Assembly (NCBI GenBank): GCA_050696075.1
Contig: JBOGUF010000182.1
Span: 1 to 7,823, forward strand
From: JBOGUF01 sp050696075
GTDB lineage: Bacteria; Chloroflexota; Chloroflexia; Thermomicrobiales; UBA6265
Reading direction: 5' to 3'
Length of the DNA: 7,823 nucleotides
The notes under the pieces are model-generated. The model made no database searches. It saw nothing but the letters and a program-made list of their open reading frames with translations, and had not been told where the DNA came from. The position numbers and the translations under genes were made by a program. Numbering within the stretch: position 1 is the first letter of the stretch; each line of letters begins with the position of its first letter. Shown here piece by piece: positions 1-6,365 of this stretch.

Positions 1-130
1 TCTGACGGAAGCCATCCGTGTGACCGGTGGTGCCAGCCGGGATAGGGATGACGGGATATCGTCCCGGGCGAGGTGAGGCGCTGCCCAGGCCCGCACCCTC
101 ACCAGATGTGCCGCTTAGGAGACACCACAT

Positions 131-146
131 CAGAACATGTGTTCTG
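131..146. promoter_or_regulatory. LexA-like SOS box
   Basis: The sequence CAGAACATGTGTTCTG has 7-bp arms (CAGAACA / TGTTCTG) around a 2-bp centre. Its core is GAAC-ATGT-GTTC. This fits the Gram-positive LexA (DinR) consensus CGAAC-RNRY-GTTCG everywhere except the outermost bases. On the minus strand a perfect TTGACA (147-152) directly abuts the palindrome, so the box would lie in the spacer of a leftward promoter, a typical repression position. The matching -10 (124-129) is poor. The likely target is therefore a gene leaving the left edge of the window, or less likely the gene starting 260 bp to the right. The match to the operator is seen; the regulation is inferred. Confidence 0.55.
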
Positions 147-394
147 TGTCAAGGGGGTCAACAGGGATTGTTTTTGGTGCGAAGTTGTTCCCGGCATTGA
201 AAAACCGGGCTGAACCGACGAAGTCCCGCCGGGACTGAGCACGGGGCGGAACCGGGGCCGTCGGCGGCGATGTCGATATGAGTTACATGGAATAGGCCGA
301 TGGGGCGATGATCAATAATCGAAATCTGAGTCCCATTTTGCCCCAGAATCGGCACCTTAATAAGTAGAGGAGTCTTTTTGGTTTGGTGTTCGGG

Positions 395-401
395 AAAGGA
401 G
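395..401 (+). promoter_or_regulatory. Shine-Dalgarno site fixing the start at 408
   Basis: AAAGGAG lies 6 bases before the ATG at 408. This strong site argues for that ATG rather than the in-frame TTG at 378, which has no ribosome site and would add ten residues of unlikely composition. Confidence 0.75.
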
Positions 402-407
402 CCGAGG

Positions 408-1082
408 ATGGCGCGACGACGGAGGCGGTCGAGCTCGCCGCGGACGTGCGCGGTGGAGGGGTGCGCGCGGCAGGTGGCGAGGGGGAAGGTGGTGTGCGCC
501 GCGCATGGGCGGACGCGGGCGGGGCGGGAGGTGCAGACGGCGGTGCAGCGGCTAGCGGGGGAGATGACGACCGCGGCGGCGCGGGTGAATGAGGGACGGC
601 GGGACGAGGAGGAGCTGGCCGGGATTTTCCGGCGGCGGATCGAGGGAGGGGAGTACGGCGCGCTGCTGGAGGCGCCGTTGCGGGCGGTGGTGCGGCAGGC
701 GGCGATGGAGCGGACGCTGGCGGAGGAGATGGGGGCGTTGCGGATCGCGGCGAAGCGGCTGCTGATGGAGGAGGAGGACCCGGCGCGGATGGCGCTGGGG
801 TTGAGTCGGGTGACGACGGCGCTGGGGCGGCTGATGACGCGGGAGGAGCGCCTGGTGTCGCAACGGGACCGGCTGGCGTGGGAGGAGATGCGGCGCGCGG
901 AGGATGCCGAGCGGGGGGAGCGGCGGACGATCCGGAGCGTGGTCGATGAGTGGTGGGAGCGGAGCGGGCCGGCGATTGGCGAACGGACGGACGGGGGCGT
1001 GGGGGACGGGGAGGAGATCATCGATCTGTTTTCGGAGTTGCGGCCGGGTGGGTGGCGATCCGAGTTGCCGGATGAGGAGTGA
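408..1082 (+). CDS. Unknown basic helical protein with Cys/His motif
   Basis: A 224-residue protein of a family I do not recognise. The start is set by AAAGGAG six bases upstream. After a basic head (residues 3-7 are all Arg) comes C14-X4-C19-X10-C30-X2-H33, a spacing that would suit one structural zinc ion. Short modules of this kind occur in phage and nucleic-acid-binding proteins. Residues 40 to about 180 look almost wholly alpha-helical and highly charged, with possible coiled-coil stretches (about 60-80 and 95-175). The tail (about 190-224) is Gly/Asp/Glu-rich and contains an IIDLF patch at 204-208. No signal peptide or membrane segment is visible. Codon choice is extreme: third positions are mostly G, unlike the C-leaning pdh genes. 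It converges on the restriction gene across a 71-bp gap. A DNA-binding or phage-derived role is possible, but nothing proves it. Confidence 0.7.
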   Translation: MARRRRRSSSPRTCAVEGCARQVARGKVVCAAHGRTRAGREVQTAVQRLAGEMTTAAARVNEGRRDEEELAGIFRRRIEGGEYGALLEAPLRAVVRQAAMERTLAEEMGALRIAAKRLLMEEEDPARMALGLSRVTTALGRLMTREERLVSQRDRLAWEEMRRAEDAERGERRTIRSVVDEWWERSGPAIGERTDGGVGDGEEIIDLFSELRPGGWRSELPDEE

Positions 1083-1103
1083 TGGGGCAGCCCTCACCCC
1101 CAA

Positions 1104-1132
1104 CCCCCTCTCTTGCGCAACGGGAGAGGGGG
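1104..1132. terminator. GC hairpin between convergent genes
   Basis: CCCCCTCTC (1104-1112) pairs perfectly with GAGAGGGGG (1124-1132) around an 11-base loop that itself contains the palindrome TTGCGCAA. It sits between two converging stop codons, so it could end transcription from both sides. There is no T tract, so an intrinsic terminator of the usual kind is not shown. The flanking CCCTCACCCCCAACC segment resembles dispersed palindromic repeats common in high-GC genomes, so it may equally be one copy of such a repeat. Confidence 0.45.
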
Positions 1133-1153
1133 AGGACGGGGCGGGGGCGGGGG
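1128..1153 (+). other. Potential G-quadruplex motif
   Basis: Four G runs (1128-1132, 1138-1141, 1143-1147, 1149-1153) are separated by loops of 5, 1 and 1 bases, which satisfies the usual G-quadruplex pattern. The motif ends immediately next to the stop codon of the restriction gene (1154-1156) and shares its first G run with the hairpin's right arm. Folding has not been shown. The bias may simply extend the G-rich plus strand of this half of the window. Confidence 0.4.
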
Positions 1154-4100
1154 TCAGACTTCGCCGTAGGGGTATTTGGTGGATTCTTCGATGAGGCGGA
1201 TGTCGGCGAGGGAGAGGGCGAAGAGGGCGTAGACGCGGGCGTTGAGGTCGGTTTCGCGGGCGACGATGGCGGCGGCGAGGCGGTCGTGGTCGGCGCGGTT
1301 GGTGGTGAGAAAGTCCTCCCACTGGTCGCGTTCCTTGACGGGGATATCGGCCTTGAGGGCCTTCTTGACCTCGGCGCGGAAGGCCGAAAAGTCGAGGGTC
1401 CACCATGCGGTCAGCTTTTGGTTGAGGCGAGTGCCAGGTGAACCAAAGTCGGAAACGATACGGTTGCGGGCTTTGCGGTGGAGGTTGTAGCGGTCGCGGG
1501 TGAGGACGCCAAGTTGCGTCGCCAATCCCGCGACTTCGACCCGATCCTCGGAGGAGAGATCAGGGATGGGCAGGCGTTCAAGGAATTGAGGAAAGAGCCG
1601 ATACTGCCATAGTCCAGCACGCTCACGTAGAGGTTGGCTAATCTGGGAAATCACGAACCAGATGACTCGACTCTGCAAGATGCCAAGAAGTGATTGATCA
1701 TCCGTGGGAATGAAATACGCGGTGTTGTTGAGATAAGTTCCGGCATCGTCCTGAGAAAAGCGGGGCAGCTTCGCGATATCGGGCCAAATGATCTTGGTCT
1801 GGTCAAAGGCGTCGTAGTAGTCACACGATCTTAGCTCCCACCAATATTCTCCTTTGTCATATCGGCCACTTGCCGCGGCGGCGAACGGCGACAGGTGAGT
1901 TGCGAGATTTGGATAGCTCTTGGCGAGCCATTTCCACGCGTCGCCTGCGGAGAGTTCTGCGCCTATGGTCTGCCGTGTCCAGCCCGCTGGAATGCGAATG
2001 AGCCATCGCTCTTCATTTTCTTGATACCACGGTCGCAAATCTTGGCCGGCAACGGTGGGTCTGATGATCTGCGCGGAGTCAGGACTATTCGCAACCAAAG
2101 CGTTTCCAACAGTTCCATCAACGACAAACGCCTCGGCCAGACCCGTCTTGATTCCCATGTAGAGGCGGCCATCTACGACATCCGCCAGCAGCCGACCCTG
2201 GGAGACAATCCGCTGGAACAGTCGAGTGTTCGCGGCTGACTGAAAGACCCACTCTGGTTGATGCATAGCGGCAGCATCTGACTCCACTCCATTTACGATC
2301 ATCGCGTCATCTAGCGAAGAGGGAATCTTTCCGGTGATGAGGAGACTACGAAATGACTCCGCTTGTTCTCCCTTATTGAGGATGACGATGGACGGCCGAA
2401 CCATCTCCGCGCCTTCGAAGGGCTGGTTTTCACCGAAGTCGATGACCTGTTCGATTTGGGCGGCGGTCGGGAGGTATTCACGGAACGCTTTGGCGAAGTT
2501 GGCGCGGGCGAAGGTGCCGGAGGAGATGTAGCCGAGCTTGCCGCTGTTGCGCAGGAGTTGGATGCCGCGCTCATAGAAATAGATATAGAGGTCGGCGACG
2601 CTGTTGTAACTCGCGAACGTCTCGCCGAGGTAGGGCTTGATGGGGGTAAGCCGTTCTTGTCGCACATACGGTGGGTTGCCGATGACGGCGTGGAAGCCGG
2701 CGGCGTCGCGGAGGGGGCGGCCGAAGCGGTCGAAGAAGATTTCGGGGAACTCGAGGTCCCAATGGAAGAAGCGGTGGTCGCGGGCGAGGTCGGCGACGGT
2801 GGCCAGCCAGTGGTCGGTTTGGGGCAGGGCGAGGAGCGATTGGCCCTTGGCGTAGGTGATGAGGCCCTGCCAATCGTCGGGGGTGAGGCCGAGGCCGAAG
2901 CGGCGCGCGGTTTGGAGGTCCGCTTGCTGGCCGAAGCCGCGGGTCAAGGCGAGGCGGAGGTCCTCATAGAGGGTTTCCTGTTCCTTGACCTGCTCGACCG
3001 TGTCGCCGGCGGACTCCTCGATCAGCCACATCGAACTGACAGCGCTCTGCATACTCAACGTGAATGTCGGGTCGTCGAGCATGGAGAGTTGGCCGGCGTC
3101 GGCGGCCCGGCGTTCCTTACTCCCAGCCTTGGGTTTGCCACGCGGGCCGCCCTGTTGCGGGTCGCTGACGCGGGCGCCGACGAGGGCGTTGCCGGTGCGC
3201 AGGTGGTGGTCGAGGAAGGAGAGGGGGCGGTCCTTGGCGGCGGTGGCGAGCCAGAGGGAGAGCTTGGCGAGGTCAACGGCGAGGGGGTTGATATCGACGC
3301 CGTAGATGCAGTTCTGGACGACGCGACGCTTCCAGTAGGCAAGGTCGGACTCGCGGTCGGTGGCCCCTCCTTCCGATCCCTCGATTCCTCGGGACGGCAA
3401 GCCGTCGGCGGGCGGCAGGGCGCGATCGACGAGGAAGCGGGCGATGTACTCGGTCGCCTCGACCAGGAAGTAGGCGCTGCCCATGGCGGGATCGAGGACG
3501 TTGACGTTGAGGACGGCGTCGACCTTGGCGTCGTCCTCCTTGCCGGCGACGGCGGCGTCCAGAAGCGATTCGAGGGTGTGGGCCACGATGTACTTCACGA
3601 TGAAGTCGGGGGTGTAGTAGACGCCGGTTCGCTTGCGCTCACCGCGCTCGTTGACGACGTCGATGCGCCAGCCGTGCTCCTCGGGAATCTCGGCGAAGTG
3701 ATGTTCGAGCAGTCCTTCGTAGATCGTGCCGAGATGTTGTTCGGCGAGGTCGCGGTAGTCGACGAACTGGCCTTTGACGCGGGCGAGGGCGTCGAGGGCG
3801 GATTGGAGTTGGGCGTCGCCGACGGCGTGCTGTTCGAGGAAGGGGTGGCGGGCGGGGTCGAAGAGGCCGCCGTTGAAGGTGGCGACGCTGAGGTCTGGGT
3901 GGCCGTCGTTGATGATCTGGAAGAGTTCGCGCAAGCGATGCCAGATGCGATTGCGGGTGGCAAGCAGGCGGCGGTTGTGGTCGAGGTCGCCGGCTACCTG
4001 GCGGGTGAGGGCGTGGAGACTATACGAGTCGCGATAGGTCTCGCTGCCACGCAACGGCAAGAGACCGCGCGCTTCGGCGTAGAAGATGAAGAGCAGGCGA

Positions 4101-4966
4101 TAGAGAAGGATGAGGGTGTTGTCGTAGACGGCTTTGAGTGTGGTAGGGTCGGTGTCGAGGTTGTTAGCAGGGAAGTCGAGGAAGCCTTGGCCGAGGTGGC
4201 GAAGGGCGTCGAAGACCTGAGCCTTGAGCGAATTGCCGATGGCGCGGGCGTAGTCGACGCTCTCTTTGAAGATCCTGACGAGACCGAGCGGATTGTCGGG
4301 TTCGAAGGCGGCGCGGCGGAAGAAGGCAAAGAAGTAAAGGAACTCCGACGGTTTGGCGGACGCCAGCAGGGCCTGAAGATCGACTTCGTAGAAGCGGTCG
4401 AGTTTATGGGCCGTGTCGCGGTGGTAGAGACGCCAATGCTTGCCGTTGGTGAGCAGACCCCAAGGGAGGCCGCTGTGCTGCACGTAGAAGGCGATTTGAT
4501 AGGACGGGTTCTTGTTGGTGAAGGGGTCGTTGGTCCGCCGCGGGATGGTGATGTCGAGTGGCCGGTTCCAATGTTTGGCGTCACCGACGGCGTAGGCGGT
4601 TGCACGGAGCGACTCGTCGGTCAGGATGTGGTCTTTGTGCGCGGCGACGGCGGCTTGGTCGTTGAAGAAAACCACGTCGGGGCGTTTGGCGCCGTCTGGC
4701 GTCTTGAGCGCGGGCTGGACTTCGAAGGGATGACCAAGGGCGCTCAAGATCGGGTGGATGAGGTCGCGTTCGGTTTGGGCCTCGTTGTCGCTGGGCGTGT
4801 AGCGGTCGTAGATGGCGGCGATCCGCGTCATCGCCGATTGGGCGGCGGGGATGAGTTGTTTCCAGTCGGCGCGCTCCGGGAGAATCACGTTCAGATAGTA
4901 GTCGGAAAAGAGTTGCCGGTTGGAGTGGGGAGCGGGCGGCAGCCCGAGTTGGGTAGGCGCGGTCAT
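1154..4966 (-). CDS. Type IIG-like restriction-modification enzyme
   Basis: A 1270-residue protein with the order nuclease, methyltransferase, specificity domain, as in single-chain Type IIG (Eco57I-like) enzymes. These cut DNA and methylate adenine N6 using S-adenosylmethionine. Residues 60-180 show a PD-(D/E)xK nuclease pattern: E66 in TERDLI, D97 in RPDVVFF, and D129-x-K131 in VGDAKHW. A helical linker follows. Methyltransferase motifs are TGVYYTPDFIVKYI (447-460, motif X), LDPAMGSAYFL (491-501, motif I), YGVDINPLA (555-563, II) and NPPY (764-767, catalytic motif IV). From about 935, YMGIKTGLAEAFVVD opens a TaqI-type recognition domain running to about 1135. The end, with LNARVYALFALS, is a helical tail common in this class. 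The ATG at 4966 has only a weak GAGG upstream. No separate methylase, specificity or BREX genes flank it; PglX is similar in size but normally lacks this N-terminal nuclease. GC falls over the recognition domain. Confidence 0.88.
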   Translation of the reverse strand: MTAPTQLGLPPAPHSNRQLFSDYYLNVILPERADWKQLIPAAQSAMTRIAAIYDRYTPSDNEAQTERDLIHPILSALGHPFEVQPALKTPDGAKRPDVVFFNDQAAVAAHKDHILTDESLRATAYAVGDAKHWNRPLDITIPRRTNDPFTNKNPSYQIAFYVQHSGLPWGLLTNGKHWRLYHRDTAHKLDRFYEVDLQALLASAKPSEFLYFFAFFRRAAFEPDNPLGLVRIFKESVDYARAIGNSLKAQVFDALRHLGQGFLDFPANNLDTDPTTLKAVYDNTLILLYRLLFIFYAEARGLLPLRGSETYRDSYSLHALTRQVAGDLDHNRRLLATRNRIWHRLRELFQIINDGHPDLSVATFNGGLFDPARHPFLEQHAVGDAQLQSALDALARVKGQFVDYRDLAEQHLGTIYEGLLEHHFAEIPEEHGWRIDVVNERGERKRTGVYYTPDFIVKYIVAHTLESLLDAAVAGKEDDAKVDAVLNVNVLDPAMGSAYFLVEATEYIARFLVDRALPPADGLPSRGIEGSEGGATDRESDLAYWKRRVVQNCIYGVDINPLAVDLAKLSLWLATAAKDRPLSFLDHHLRTGNALVGARVSDPQQGGPRGKPKAGSKERRAADAGQLSMLDDPTFTLSMQSAVSSMWLIEESAGDTVEQVKEQETLYEDLRLALTRGFGQQADLQTARRFGLGLTPDDWQGLITYAKGQSLLALPQTDHWLATVADLARDHRFFHWDLEFPEIFFDRFGRPLRDAAGFHAVIGNPPYVRQERLTPIKPYLGETFASYNSVADLYIYFYERGIQLLRNSGKLGYISSGTFARANFAKAFREYLPTAAQIEQVIDFGENQPFEGAEMVRPSIVILNKGEQAESFRSLLITGKIPSSLDDAMIVNGVESDAAAMHQPEWVFQSAANTRLFQRIVSQGRLLADVVDGRLYMGIKTGLAEAFVVDGTVGNALVANSPDSAQIIRPTVAGQDLRPWYQENEERWLIRIPAGWTRQTIGAELSAGDAWKWLAKSYPNLATHLSPFAAAASGRYDKGEYWWELRSCDYYDAFDQTKIIWPDIAKLPRFSQDDAGTYLNNTAYFIPTDDQSLLGILQSRVIWFVISQISQPLRERAGLWQYRLFPQFLERLPIPDLSSEDRVEVAGLATQLGVLTRDRYNLHRKARNRIVSDFGSPGTRLNQKLTAWWTLDFSAFRAEVKKALKADIPVKERDQWEDFLTTNRADHDRLAAAIVARETDLNARVYALFALSLADIRLIEESTKYPYGEV

Positions 4967-5064
4967 GCGGCGGCCTCGTTGGGTGCGGGTTCAATCGTGG
5001 GGCCACTTTAGCATAGGAAAGAGGGTGGCGGAAGCGTCTCGTAGCAGATTGGATCGGCGTGGCG

Positions 5065-5102
5065 GGACGGCCCTCGGCCCCCCAAGTTTGGGGGGGCCGT
5101 CC
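5065..5102. repeat. Long GC hairpin in divergent region
   Basis: GGACGGCC (5065-5072) pairs with GGCCGTCC (5095-5102). Inside, the C-run plus AA (5079-5085) pairs with TT plus the G-run (5088-5094), leaving a six-base bulge (5073-5078). It lies upstream of both neighbouring genes, so it is not a terminator for either. It ends 15 bp before the possible TACAAT element and could be a regulatory structure or one copy of a dispersed palindromic repeat. Confidence 0.55.
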
Positions 5103-5117
5103 ACCCCCCGACTACGG

Positions 5118-5123
5118 TACAAT
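5118..5123 (+). promoter_or_regulatory. Possible -10 element of the pdh operon
   Basis: TACAAT matches the housekeeping -10 consensus at five of six bases and stands out in very GC-rich surroundings. At 17-bp spacing the -35 position would fall in the hairpin (about 5095-5100, GGCCGT) and does not match consensus. The call is tentative. Confidence 0.3.
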
Positions 5124-5279
5124 CGGCGCGATTGGGGAGTGGACCCTCCCCCCGCGTGCGTGCGTCTTCCACCCACGACCGCGTCACCGGCGGACCCAGG
5201 GACGGGACGGGGCGCGCGCATTGACACGCACGAACGGTCGACGGTCCAGTCGTCGCACCGCCACCAACCTCGCTACGAC

Positions 5280-5284
5280 GGAGG
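5280..5284 (+). promoter_or_regulatory. Shine-Dalgarno site fixing the pdhA start
   Basis: GGAGG lies 7 bases before the ATG at 5292. The open frame extends upstream to about 4920, but that extension crosses the intergenic hairpin and resembles no E1 alpha sequence, so 5292 is the start. Confidence 0.75.
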
Positions 5285-5291
5285 CCAACGC

Positions 5292-6365
5292 ATGGCAACC
5301 ACGCAAAACGTCGGGAGGAAGCGCCGCGGCAGCGTAGCGAGCGCTCGTCCCGACCCGGAGGCGCTGCTCGGGCACTATCGCCGGATGGTGCAGATCCGCC
5401 TCTTCGAAGAGGCCTGCCTGCGCGGCTTCCGCCAAGGCAAGATCGGCGGCTACCTCCACGTCTACATCGGCCAGGAAGCGGTTGCGGCGGGGTTCCTCGA
5501 CGCCTACCGCGACGGCGACAAGATCATCACCGCCTACCGCGACCACGCCCACGCCCTCCTCCTCGGCTCCCACCCGAACGAGGTGATGGCCGAGCTCTTC
5601 GGCAAGGGGACCGGACTGGTCAAGGGCAAGGGCGGCTCGATGCACCTCTTCGACGTCGACAACGGCCTCATGGGCGGGTACGGCATCGTCGGCGGTCACA
5701 TCCCGCTCGGCGTCGGCATGGGCTATTCCCTGCGCTACCAACAGACCGACGGCATCGTCCAGCTTTACCTGGGCGACGGCGCGATCAATAACGGCGCCTT
5801 CCATGAAGCGGCCAACCTAGCCGGTCTCTGGGGCCGGGACGGGCTCAATGCCACCCTCTTCATCGTCGAGAACAACCAGTACGGCATGGGCACCAGCGTC
5901 GAGCGGGCGACGGCGATGACCGACCTCGCCGCCAAGTTCGACGCCTACGGCATCGAGCACGAGAAGGTCGATGGGATGGACCTGGAAGCGGTGATCGAGT
6001 GCGCCCACCGCGTCACCAAGCGGGTCCGCGAGACGGGCAAGCCGTACGCGGTCGAAGCCCTCACCTACCGCATCGCGCCCCACGGCGCGGCCGACTTCCT
6101 CGAGCGTTATCGTTCGAAAGAGGAGGTCAAACAGGCGCGCGAACGCGACCCGATCGGCCTGCTGGAGCAGAAGTTGCTCGACGCCGACGCCGCCGACGAG
6201 GACCAACTCGAAACGATCCGAGCCGAGGCCAAACAGGTCGCCGACGAAGCGGTCAAGTTCGCCGAAGAAAGCCCGGAGCCGGCGATTGAGGAGCTGTATA
6301 CGGACGTGTACGCTGGCGAGCCGTCAGCCGTCAGCCGTCAGCCGTCAGCTTCAGGTCGTCAGTAG
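5292..6365 (+). CDS. pdhA: Pyruvate dehydrogenase E1 alpha subunit
   Basis: A 357-residue cytoplasmic subunit of the thiamine-diphosphate-dependent pyruvate decarboxylase. With E1 beta it decarboxylates pyruvate and reductively acetylates the E2 lipoyl group. The cofactor motif is GDGAINNG (161-168) followed by HEAANLAGLW, with ENNQYGMGTSVERA from 193 and VDGMD at 226-230. TAYRDHAH (80-87) and KGKGGSMHLFD (111-121) are further family blocks. The NQYGMGTSVERA block points to pyruvate rather than acetoin or branched-chain substrates. The conserved loop usually reading HSMSDP is here HGAADF (264-269): the catalytic His and the Asp stay, the serines are lost. The family-like sequence ends near DVYAGE (338-343). 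The last 14 residues, PSAVSRQPSASGRQ, are encoded by a CCGTCAG heptad repeat belonging to the inverted-repeat element, and the stop codon lies inside that element. It heads the operon pdhA-pdhB-pdhC. Confidence 0.93.
   Translation: MATTQNVGRKRRGSVASARPDPEALLGHYRRMVQIRLFEEACLRGFRQGKIGGYLHVYIGQEAVAAGFLDAYRDGDKIITAYRDHAHALLLGSHPNEVMAELFGKGTGLVKGKGGSMHLFDVDNGLMGGYGIVGGHIPLGVGMGYSLRYQQTDGIVQLYLGDGAINNGAFHEAANLAGLWGRDGLNATLFIVENNQYGMGTSVERATAMTDLAAKFDAYGIEHEKVDGMDLEAVIECAHRVTKRVRETGKPYAVEALTYRIAPHGAADFLERYRSKEEVKQARERDPIGLLEQKLLDADAADEDQLETIRAEAKQVADEAVKFAEESPEPAIEELYTDVYAGEPSAVSRQPSASGRQ

Larger units (their letters stand above)
1..407. other. Gene-free upstream region
   Basis: I see no supportable gene here. 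Both ends of possible reading frames were checked. A short plus-strand frame ends in a stop at 74-76, and a minus-strand frame runs out of the window's left edge, but neither has a convincing start, ribosome site or protein motif. The region contains the LexA-like palindrome at 131-146 and a small perfect inverted repeat (AGTCCCG-C-CGGGACT, 222-236). From about 280 to 385 it is AT-richer than its surroundings, as expected for the leader or promoter zone of the gene starting at 408. No clear -35/-10 pair could be fixed for that gene. Confidence 0.6.
4967..5291. promoter_or_regulatory. Divergent intergenic region
   Basis: This 325-bp gap separates the leftward restriction gene from the rightward pdh operon and must hold promoters for both. 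On the minus strand TATGCT (5010-5015) could be a -10 about 45 bases before the restriction gene start, but no good -35 accompanies it. On the plus strand TACAAT (5118-5123) is a better -10 for pdhA, again without a clear -35; it implies a leader of about 160 bases. A perfect TTGACA at 5221-5226 lacks a matching -10. No riboswitch or leader gene was recognised. Confidence 0.5.

Noticed and set aside
52..66. Small hairpin CGGGA-TATCG-TCCCG
   Set aside because: Five base pairs without a T tract and no identifiable upstream gene; too weak to call a terminator.
1..100. Minus-strand frame open to the left edge, downstream of the LexA-like box
   Set aside because: It has no clear start codon with a ribosome site, and about 30 residues show no motif. 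It cannot be called a gene from this window.
308..367. 19-codon reading frame (MINNRNLSPILPQNRHLNK) ahead of the gene at 408
   Set aside because: It could be a leader peptide, but it has no proper ribosome site, no regulatory codon run and no paired hairpins; it is most likely chance.
158..1021. 287-codon minus-strand frame opposite the zinc-motif gene
   Set aside because: Ser/Arg-rich shadow translation without any motif; the plus strand has a strong ribosome site and a Cys/His pattern.
1154..4966. BREX PglX or DISARM methylase
   Set aside because: Size and NPPY motif fit, but the N-terminal PD-(D/E)xK nuclease and the lack of any partner gene favour a Type IIG-like enzyme.
2363..5011. 882-codon plus-strand reading frame across the restriction gene
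   Set aside because: It is the mirror of a GC-rich coding strand. It is rich in Gly/Val/Glu with no domain, while the minus strand shows clear nuclease and methylase motifs.
5221..5226. Perfect TTGACA as a pdhA -35 box
   Set aside because: No -10-like hexamer follows at 16-18 bases; the best candidate matches only three of six positions.
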